From positions 1 through 5,235 of the forward strand of contig SKWB01000090.1 in the NCBI GenBank assembly GCA_007129135.1: 5,235 nt of DNA, written 5' to 3'. This document shows positions 1 to 4,310 of the stretch, piece after piece. The stretch is from Halococcaceae archaeon. Its GTDB lineage: Archaea; Halobacteriota; Halobacteria; Halobacteriales; Halalkalicoccaceae. Position numbers and translations under genes: made by a program. The stretch's first letter is position 1, and each line of letters opens with the position of its first letter. A model generated the notes under the pieces. The model did no database searches. It was given only the letters and a program-made list of their open reading frames with translations, and was not told where the DNA came from.

Positions 1-2
1 CG

Positions 3-221
3 GGGTTCGAACTGAACGGTGGACTACTCGGGATCTATTACGAGCGGGAGCAGGAGGAACTCGAGCAGATGGACGTGAACCTGATCGCAGAGAAGTTCGC
101 ACAGGACGTGAGCTACTGGTACGAATTCAACGCCGAAATCGCGAGTATCGCTCCGTTCGACGGACTTCGCCATCCGGTCTTCCAGCAGGGGGCCGTCGTT
201 ACGTGGAGGCTGGTGTATTAG
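3..221 (+). CDS. C-terminal fragment of an unrecognised protein (5' end outside window)
   Basis: An open frame enters from the left edge and ends at TAG (219-221), giving the last 72 residues of a protein. Codon use is haloarchaeal in the first two thirds and looser near the end. The fragment has an acidic Glu/Gln-rich stretch (about residues 14-24, [11 protein letters not shown]), followed by an aromatic-rich segment containing [12 protein letters not shown] and a short hydrophobic C-terminus ending WRLVY. There is no transmembrane helix, cysteine motif or catalytic signature, and I do not recognise the family. The ATG within QMDVN could in principle start a shorter protein, but coding character continues upstream of it. 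The next gene begins 38 bp downstream on the same strand, so the two may be co-transcribed. I am fairly sure it is coding and cannot assign a function. Confidence 0.6.
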   Translation, partial: GFELNGGLLGIYYEREQEELEQMDVNLIAEKFAQDVSYWYEFNAEIASIAPFDGLRHPVFQQGAVVTWRLVY

Positions 222-259
222 CGACAGAGCTACACGAATCCAGACGCCACTACACGACT

Positions 260-739
260 ATGGACGAGCACACGCGTGATCCCTCGGTCGGCCCGCCGCT
301 CGGAGACCCGACCGGCTGGCGGTCCGACGGCGAGTGGGAGCACGCGACGCTCCGGCGGGCGACCGACCACGGCGTCCGGCTGTTCAACGCCGGCGAGTTC
401 CACGCCTCCCACGACTGTTTCGAGGACGAGTGGTACAACTACGGGGCGGGGACGACGGAGTCGAAGTTCCTCCACGGGATGGTACAGGTCGCCGCAGGGG
501 CCTACAAACACGTCGACTTCCGGGACGACGCCGGGATGCGCTCGCTGTTCGAGACCGCGTTGCAGTACTTTCACGGCGTCCCCCGGGACTTCTACGGCGT
601 CGACCTCCTCGACGTGCGGACGAAACTCACGAACGCGCTCGCCGAACCCTCGGTGATCGACGGCTGGCGGATCGCCCTCGACGGGCGGTGTCCGGAGGCC
701 CGCGAGGAGGACTTCCGGTACGCCGAGGCGCTCGACTGA
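260..739 (+). CDS. DUF309 family protein
   Basis: This is a 159-residue protein matching DUF309, a small all-helical family of unknown function found in archaea, cyanobacteria and firmicutes. The signature is visible: helix 1 holds [18 protein letters not shown] (residues 41-58) with the family pattern H-[DE]-x2-E-x2-W (H51, D52, E55, W58). The second conserved helix, [15 protein letters not shown] (70-84), carries G73, Q76 and H84. The conserved histidines and acids suggest a binding site, but no biochemical role is established. The length fits the family. I chose ATG at 260 because the frame can extend to an ATG at 203 only by overlapping the upstream gene, and those extra 19 residues look non-conserved. 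There is no Shine-Dalgarno sequence. A TATA-like stretch (gtgtatta, 213-220) lies 40-47 bp upstream, inside the end of the previous gene. The stop codon abuts the stop of the convergent lyase gene. Confidence 0.88.
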   Translation: MDEHTRDPSVGPPLGDPTGWRSDGEWEHATLRRATDHGVRLFNAGEFHASHDCFEDEWYNYGAGTTESKFLHGMVQVAAGAYKHVDFRDDAGMRSLFETALQYFHGVPRDFYGVDLLDVRTKLTNALAEPSVIDGWRIALDGRCPEAREEDFRYAEALD

Positions 740-742
740 TCA
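737..742. other. Shared palindrome TGATCA formed by two convergent stop codons
   Basis: The TGA stop of the DUF309 gene occupies 737-739, and the TGA stop of the minus-strand lyase is the reverse complement of 740-742. The genes therefore meet tail-to-tail with zero intervening bases and together make the palindrome TGATCA. No hairpin or T-tract that could serve as an intergenic terminator fits here, so termination must occur inside one or both opposing coding regions, producing antisense 3' ends. Confidence 0.9.
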
Positions 743-2101
743 CTCGTCGAGCACGCCCGCGTCGACCGGGCGGAGTTCGGCGCTGAAGTGCCTGAGTTCG
801 GGTGGATCGGGGTCGGTGACGAGTTCGAGGCCGGCGACCTCCTCGCGTCTCTCCACTACCGTCCCGAAGGCCTCCGCGACGTGGTCGAGGTGTTCGTCGT
901 GGTAGGTCCGGCGCGGGAGCGCGAGTCGGACGAGTTCGGGACGGTCGGTGCCGGGAAAGGCGAGGCTCCCGAGTTCGACCGTGCGGACGCCTCCCTCCAG
1001 GTACGCCGCACAGACGAGCGCCTGTCCGGGGAACTCCGATCGATCGAGGTGCGAGAACAGCGCGCCGGCGTCGACGTAGACCGCGTGCCCGCCGACCGGG
1101 TCGTAGACCGGGACGCCGCGCTCTCTGAGCCGGTCGCCGAGCGACCGGACCTGATCGACCCTCGCTCGGACTCGGCGGTCGTCGACGGCCTCCCGCAACC
1201 CGACCGCCATCGCCGCCATGTCGCGACCGGCCATCCCGCCGTAGGTCGGAAAGCCCTCGTAGAGGATCAGCCGGGGTTTCAGCGCCGTTTTCAGCGCCGG
1301 GTCCCGGAGCGCGAGGAAACCCCCGACGTTCGAGAGGCCCTCCTTCTTCCCGCTCATCACCACGCAGTCGGCGTACGAGAGCTGTTCGCGGGCGATCTCG
1401 GCGACGCTCGAGTCCGCGAACTCTGGCTCTCGTTCGCGGACGAAGTGGGCGTTCTCCGCGAACCGGCAGGCGTCGATGACGAGCGGGACGTCGAGGTCGT
1501 CGGCCAGTTCGCGGGCCGCGTGGGTGTTCTCGACGCTCACGGGCTGGCCGGCCATCGAGTTGTTCGTGATCGTGAGCACGACCGCGGCGACGCGCTCCGC
1601 TCCCGCCTCCGAGACAGCCCCGCGGGCGGCGTCGAGGTCGAGGTTCCCCTTGAACGGCGCATCGAGAGCGGGATCGGTGGCCTCCTCGACCGGGCAGTCG
1701 AGCGGCGTCGCGCCGTTGGCGGCGACGTGTGCCCGGGTCGTGTCGAAGTGGGTGTTGTTGAGCACGACGTCTCCCTCCGAGAGCAGGTGGCCGTAGAGGA
1801 CGTTCTCGGCCCCGCGACCCTGGTGTGTCGGGAGGACGTACTCGAAGCCCATCACGTCGGAGACCGCCCTCTCCAACCCCTCGAAGCTCCGGCTGCCGGC
1901 GTATGCCTCGTCGCCGGAGAGCATCGCCGCCCACTGGTCGCTGCTCATCGCGCCGGTCCCGCTGTCGGTGAGCAGGTCGACGAAGACGTCACGGGAGGCG
2001 AGGTTGAACGGGTTGTAGCCCGCCTCGCGGAGTCGCTCGCGTCGGTCCTCCCGGGGGAGGAGTTCGATCGGGGCGGTCATCGCCGAACGGGTGGAGAACA
2101 T
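740..2101 (-). CDS. tnaA: Tryptophanase (tryptophan indole-lyase), PLP-dependent beta-eliminating lyase
   Basis: This is a 453-residue fold-type I PLP enzyme of the tryptophanase/tyrosine phenol-lyase family, predicted to cleave L-tryptophan to indole, pyruvate and ammonia in the cytoplasm. Visible family blocks are PTHQGRGAEN (91-100, phosphate and substrate loop, R96), HFDTT (118-122, with the Asp that corresponds to E. coli Asp137 as I recall), AGQPVS (184-189), VIDACRFAEN (208-217; D210 pairs with the PLP ring nitrogen), SGKKEG (250-255; K253 is the Schiff-base lysine), GFPTYGGMAGRD (283-294), VGGHAVYVDAG (336-346), RLALPRRTY (392-400; R397 for the substrate carboxylate) and LRHFSAEL (436-443). 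H438 matches the tryptophanase-specific His463 of E. coli, where tyrosine phenol-lyase has Phe. ELG (376-378) has Leu where phenol-lyases carry their phenol-contacting Arg. Both favour tryptophanase, although SGKK is the phenol-lyase form of the lysine loop. The start is uncertain: ATG at 2101, or ATG at 2080 giving MTAPIELL. No tnaC-like leader or tryptophan permease gene is adjacent. Confidence 0.93.
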   Translation of the reverse strand: MFSTRSAMTAPIELLPREDRRERLREAGYNPFNLASRDVFVDLLTDSGTGAMSSDQWAAMLSGDEAYAGSRSFEGLERAVSDVMGFEYVLPTHQGRGAENVLYGHLLSEGDVVLNNTHFDTTRAHVAANGATPLDCPVEEATDPALDAPFKGNLDLDAARGAVSEAGAERVAAVVLTITNNSMAGQPVSVENTHAARELADDLDVPLVIDACRFAENAHFVREREPEFADSSVAEIAREQLSYADCVVMSGKKEGLSNVGGFLALRDPALKTALKPRLILYEGFPTYGGMAGRDMAAMAVGLREAVDDRRVRARVDQVRSLGDRLRERGVPVYDPVGGHAVYVDAGALFSHLDRSEFPGQALVCAAYLEGGVRTVELGSLAFPGTDRPELVRLALPRRTYHDEHLDHVAEAFGTVVERREEVAGLELVTDPDPPELRHFSAELRPVDAGVLDE

Positions 2102-2242
2102 GCCCTCCCTTTCCTGCCGGTCCGTTTGAGTCTAGGCGGACAGCGGTGTGCGATGCTGTTCGTCCCTGTGGAGGAGTACCCGAGCGAGGACACCGCCAGT
2201 GATCCGGGGACCCTATGTCCTCCCGGCTCCTGGAAGTAACCG
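2102..2242. promoter_or_regulatory. Divergent intergenic region between the lyase and AstE-like genes
   Basis: These 141 bp separate two divergently transcribed genes and should hold both promoters, but no strong box is visible. On the plus strand a weak TATA-like CCTATGT (2212-2218) sits about 27 bp before the ATG at 2243, the spacing expected for a leaderless haloarchaeal transcript. On the minus strand CCTAGACT lies about 30 bp before the ATG at 2101 and is a poor match. GGGAGG occurs only 2 nt before that ATG, too close to act as a ribosome-binding site for it, and about 23 nt before the alternative ATG at 2080, too far. The long open frame crossing this gap on the plus strand appears to be a shadow. 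Confidence 0.35.
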
Positions 2243-3097
2243 ATGAGAGTCGAACAGCTCGGGGAGGGCGACCCCGAGATCGCCGTGGTCGGCGGGATCC
2301 ACGGCGACGAGCCCTGTGGAATCCGTGCCGTCGAGCGCGTGCTCGCCGCCGCCCCGTCGGTCGACCGACCCGTGAAGCTGATCATCGCCAACGAGCGCGC
2401 CGCCGAACGGGGGGAGCGGTATCTCGATATCGACCTCAACCGGGCGTTTCCCGGCGAGGAGGCCGCGGAGACCCACGAGGGACGACTGGCGCACGACCTG
2501 GCCGAGGAGCTAGAGGGGTGTGCGACGCTCGCGCTCCACTCGACGCAGTCGACCGGGCGGTCGTTCGCGATCGCCGGCGGCCTGACGCCGTTCGTGCGGC
2601 AGGTGGCACCGGCACTGTCGATCGAGACGCTGGTCCTGACGGGCCCCCTCGTCCAGGGCCGGCTGTTCACCACCGCCCGGACGATCGAGGTCGAGTGTGG
2701 CCTACAGGGCAGCGAGCGGGCGGCGGAGACCGCCACGCAGATCACCTGGGAGTTCCTCACAGCGATGGGTGTCCTGGGCGATCGCTCGGTGGAGACGAGA
2801 CGGGCCATCCCCGTCTTCGAGCTCCGCGAACCGATCCCGAAGGAAGGGGGATCCGAGTACGACGTGCTCGCCGAGAACTTCGAGCGCGTCGGCGACGGCG
2901 AGGCGTTCGCCTCGGTCGACGGCCAGGTGATCGCGGCCGAGGTCCCCTTCTACCCCGTCCTGCTCTCGCCGTACGGCTACCGGGAGATATTCGGCTACGC
3001 CGCGGAGCAGGTGGGCGTCCTCGATCCCGGAACGCCTCACTCGGGTGGCGAGAACTCGACCAGCGTCAGGTCGCGGTCCAACGGGCAGAACTCGTGA
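2243..3097 (+). CDS. Succinylglutamate desuccinylase/aspartoacylase (AstE/AspA) family zinc hydrolase
   Basis: This 284-residue protein of the M14-like AstE/AspA family should hydrolyse an N-acyl amino acid or related amide using one zinc ion. Zinc ligands are visible as GGIHGDEPCG (17-26; H20 and E23) and LALHSTQSTG (97-105; H99). The substrate-binding NERAAERGERYLDIDLNRAF region (50-69) contains the family DLNR motif (N66, R67). The likely catalytic glutamate is E151 in VECG (150-153). A C-terminal beta domain spans roughly 185-255, ending YGYREIFGYAAEQVGVLDP. No arginine succinyltransferase pathway genes are nearby, so a role as true AstE is unlikely and the substrate is unknown; many haloarchaeal members are simply called M14/AstE family. 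From about residue 262 the sequence becomes Ser/Asn/Gly-rich and loses acidity, and it overlaps the opposing UPF0179 gene. The start at 2243 directly precedes conserved sequence, and GGAAG about 8 nt upstream is at best a weak ribosome-binding site. Confidence 0.9.
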   Translation: MRVEQLGEGDPEIAVVGGIHGDEPCGIRAVERVLAAAPSVDRPVKLIIANERAAERGERYLDIDLNRAFPGEEAAETHEGRLAHDLAEELEGCATLALHSTQSTGRSFAIAGGLTPFVRQVAPALSIETLVLTGPLVQGRLFTTARTIEVECGLQGSERAAETATQITWEFLTAMGVLGDRSVETRRAIPVFELREPIPKEGGSEYDVLAENFERVGDGEAFASVDGQVIAAEVPFYPVLLSPYGYREIFGYAAEQVGVLDPGTPHSGGENSTSVRSRSNGQNS

Positions 3098-3483
3098 GGG
3101 GGCTCGCCGAGGACCTCCCTGATCCGGTACTCCCCGTCCATCTCGGCGCCGTCGGGGACGCAGTACTCGTGGCTCGGACACTCGGTGTACGGGCAGGGGC
3201 CGGCGAGTGAGACGCGACTGCCGGCGTACGCGCTCCGTGAGGGGACGTTCGCGAGTATCGACGCCGGTTCGACCTCGACGGCGCTCACGCCGTCGTCGTG
3301 GACGCCACACTCGAGTGTCTGTGCGTTCTCGCGCAGGCCGGTGACGCGGTACTTCGTCCCTTCGGTGAGGTTGAGACACTGGTTCCGGTAGGGACAGCCC
3401 TCGCAGGCGCTCGCCTCTCCGTGGTAGACGAACTCCCGTCCGACCTCGGCGAGTCGGGTTCCGATGAGGGTGACGGTGGTCAT
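3037..3483 (-). CDS. UPF0179 family archaeal cysteine-rich protein
   Basis: This 148-residue protein matches UPF0179, a family of unknown function confined, as far as I know, to archaea. It is recognisable from the N-terminus (MTTVTLIGTRLAEVGREFVY), the block CEGCPYRNQCLNL (27-39) and the later block GPCPYTECPSHEYC (95-108). Eight cysteines are present: C27, C30, C36, C59, C97, C102, C108 and C133. They fall into two groups (C-x2-C-x5-C and C-x4-C-x5-C, plus two single ones), which suggests two four-cysteine metal or iron-sulfur sites. That is inference from spacing and is not an established property of the family. The protein is probably cytosolic; no signal peptide or membrane helix is seen. 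It starts 7 bp after the stop of the DUF5820 candidate, so the two form a likely operon, although a candidate box inside that gene could also drive it alone. Its last 61 bp lie antisense to the end of the AstE-like gene. Confidence 0.92.
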   Translation of the reverse strand: MTTVTLIGTRLAEVGREFVYHGEASACEGCPYRNQCLNLTEGTKYRVTGLRENAQTLECGVHDDGVSAVEVEPASILANVPSRSAYAGSRVSLAGPCPYTECPSHEYCVPDGAEMDGEYRIREVLGEPPHEFCPLDRDLTLVEFSPPE

Positions 3484-3490
3484 AGCTCTG

Positions 3491-3901
3491 CTAGACGGAC
3501 TCGCCTCTTAACTCTCGCCCCGTGAGCTCGTCCAGTCTCCCCAAGTACGCCTCCCGCGGGACCTGGTACGCCTCCCGGTAGGCGACCTCGCCGTCTGCGA
3601 ACCGGGCCGCGAGCGAGAGCGCACCCTCGACCGCCTCCGCACGATCGTCGTACCGTCGCTCCGCCACAGAGACGTCGGGTTCGAGGTAGAACGTGACGAA
3701 CCAGTCCCGGCTCCTGTAGCCCTCCGCCCGCTGTTCCGGCCGGCGGTTCCTGTGGGGGCCGTTCGAGACGAAGAGCGTCGGGAGACAGGGCGCGGGAAAC
3801 GCCGAGGAGTCGAAGACGTCCGGGCGGTAGGCGAGGATCAGCCGTCCCTCTGGCTCCTCGTTCCACTGGACCCATCCCTCGGGGAGCGCGTCGGTAACCA
3901 T
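3491..3901 (-). CDS. Small haloarchaeal conserved protein, probably DUF5820
   Basis: This is a 136-residue protein of the kind widespread in haloarchaea and, from memory, annotated as DUF5820; the name is less certain than the coding call. Its order is an aromatic start (LPEGWVQWNEEPEG, 6-19), a strand-rich LILAYRPDVF (21-30), a proline-rich PAPCLPTLFVSNG (36-48), a basic variable loop (HRNRRPEQRAEG, 50-61), a strand DWFVTFYLEP (66-75), and a helical C-terminal half with EAVEGALSLAARFADGE (89-105) and a Glu/Arg-rich end. No catalytic motif, metal site, signal peptide or membrane segment is visible. The ATG at 3901 fits because conserved-looking sequence begins within ten residues. It is the first gene of a minus-strand pair with UPF0179, 7 bp apart, which links it by position but does not reveal its role. 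Confidence 0.85.
   Translation of the reverse strand: MVTDALPEGWVQWNEEPEGRLILAYRPDVFDSSAFPAPCLPTLFVSNGPHRNRRPEQRAEGYRSRDWFVTFYLEPDVSVAERRYDDRAEAVEGALSLAARFADGEVAYREAYQVPREAYLGRLDELTGRELRGESV
3507..3512 (-). promoter_or_regulatory. Possible internal TATA-like box for the UPF0179 gene
   Basis: On the minus strand the sequence GTTAAG lies 24-29 nt upstream of the UPF0179 ATG (3483), inside the last codons of the upstream gene. This is the spacing and AT-rich character expected of a haloarchaeal promoter that makes a leaderless transcript. The box is only six bases and could be chance, especially as it overlaps codons for Glu-Leu-Arg. Confidence 0.3.
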
Positions 3902-3925
3902 AGGTAAATCATCGTCCTCTCCGGC

Positions 3926-3931
3926 CTAAGC
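3926..3931 (-). promoter_or_regulatory. Weak alternative promoter box for the DUF5820 candidate
   Basis: GCTTAG on the minus strand sits 25-30 nt before the ATG at 3901, where a leaderless haloarchaeal transcript would need its TATA box. It is a poorer match than the TATATAAG element further upstream, and only one of the two need be used. Confidence 0.22.
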
Positions 3932-3966
3932 GTTCACGATCGGCCGACCGACGCCGAACGGGGAAA

Positions 3967-3978
3967 CATATATAAGTG
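3967..3978 (-). promoter_or_regulatory. TATA-like promoter element for the DUF5820 candidate/UPF0179 pair
   Basis: On the minus strand this reads CACTTATATATG, a good archaeal TATA box. Transcription starting about 25-27 nt downstream would begin near 3945 and give a leader of roughly 44 nt before the ATG at 3901. The core is nearly symmetric. Read on the plus strand (GAAACATATATAAG, with a GAAA-like BRE) it could also fire towards prkA, starting near 3997, so direction is not settled by sequence alone. Confidence 0.5.
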
Positions 3979-4082
3979 GCTCGGACGGACCTCTCGCCCC
4001 TCTCCGAGTGATGTAGCGCAGTACAATTATTTTCAAATATAGGAACATAGAGTAAGAGGTCTGGTTATGCGAATATACGGAA

Positions 4083-4090
4083 TACTTATA
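4083..4090 (+). promoter_or_regulatory. TATA-like promoter element upstream of prkA
   Basis: TACTTATA on the plus strand shares the ACTTATA core of the opposite-facing box at 3967-3978 and is followed by CCGAAAG. A start about 25 nt downstream would fall near 4112 and give prkA a leader of about 200 nt, long for a haloarchaeon, where leaders are usually absent or short. The inverted repeat at 4121-4136 would lie right at the 5' end of that RNA. A second AT-rich site, CACATATG at 4215-4222, could instead give a leader of about 65 nt. Confidence 0.42.
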
Positions 4091-4120
4091 CCGAAAGAGC
4101 CCGGCTACACTAAACAGTAT

Positions 4121-4136
4121 CGGTGTGCGAACACCG
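4121..4136. repeat. Perfect 6-bp inverted repeat with 4-nt loop (hairpin or operator)
   Basis: CGGTGT-GCGA-ACACCG is a perfect inverted repeat. The stem can be extended by three more pairs (GTA/TAC) if one T on each side is left unpaired or bulged, reaching from about 4117 to 4140. No T-tract follows, so it is not a terminator of the usual kind. Its place about 34 bp downstream of the TATA-like box at 4083-4090 means it could be a repressor operator overlapping the transcription start or a hairpin at the 5' end of the prkA leader. GCGA is of the stable GNRA tetraloop type, which supports an RNA role. Confidence 0.5.
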
Positions 4137-4215
4137 TACACACGCGCCGCCCGCTCCGCCTCCCGCGACCAACCGCCGCTATCGTCGGGTCGGTCGGAGT
4201 GAGTGCGTATCGTTC

Positions 4216-4223
4216 ACATATGT
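4216..4223. promoter_or_regulatory. ACATATGT palindrome upstream of prkA
   Basis: An 8-bp perfect palindrome lies 88-95 bp before the prkA ATG in otherwise GC-rich sequence. It may be a regulator half-site or a secondary TATA element. GTGTCCGAAC just after it (4226-4235) matches 9 of 10 bases of GTGTGCGAAC at 4124-4133, inside the inverted repeat, so the two sites might be bound by the same factor. Short matches like these can arise by chance. Confidence 0.25.
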
Positions 4224-4310
4224 CAGTGTCCGAACGCTGCTCCGCCGCCGACACGACTCGGCCGGAGCGCACGGCCCCGACGGCCACGCGGTCCCCCAAC
4301 GAGAGAAACC

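Larger units (their letters stand above)
3902..4310. promoter_or_regulatory. 409-bp divergent regulatory region between the DUF5820 candidate and prkA
   Basis: No credible gene lies here. The segment 3960-4118 is strikingly AT-richer than the rest of the window (for example acaattattttcaaatata at 4022-4040), whereas 4137-4310 returns to high G+C without convincing coding character. It contains two TATA-like boxes facing outward, a perfect inverted repeat and an ACATATGT palindrome, described separately. The ATG at 4011 is followed immediately by TAG. A minus-strand frame at 3926-4141 translates to a sequence rich in Tyr, Ile and Arg with no acidic bias, so I treat it as chance. The region most likely controls both flanking genes. 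Confidence 0.65.

Noticed and set aside
627..1934. Second long minus-strand frame (435 residues) inside the lyase gene
   Set aside because: Its product is Arg/Gly/Pro-rich, typical of an out-of-frame reading of GC-rich DNA, and it overlaps the tryptophanase frame throughout.
788..2239. Very long plus-strand open frame (483 residues) opposite the lyase gene
   Set aside because: It is almost entirely antisense to a gene with unmistakable PLP-enzyme motifs. Long antisense frames are common in high-GC haloarchaeal genes, and its translation has no recognisable domain.
2215..3210. Plus-strand frame of 331 residues overlapping the AstE-like gene
   Set aside because: It is Arg-rich and lacks motifs, while the overlapping frame holds intact zinc-site motifs.
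3980..4008. Inverted repeat CTCGGA/TCCGAG with a 17-nt loop
   Set aside because: A short stem with a large loop and no T-tract; it is easily expected by chance and too weak to call a terminator or operator.
3926..4141. Minus-strand 71-residue frame in the AT-rich gap
   Set aside because: Its composition is not haloarchaeal (many Tyr, Ile, Arg and few acids), and it covers the TATA-like boxes and the start of the inverted repeat, which are better explained as regulatory DNA.
3902..4310. Possible tRNA or small structured RNA gene in the long gap
   Set aside because: I could not find a cloverleaf, B-box-like T-arm sequence or conserved RNA motif. Only the short hairpin at 4121-4136 stands out.
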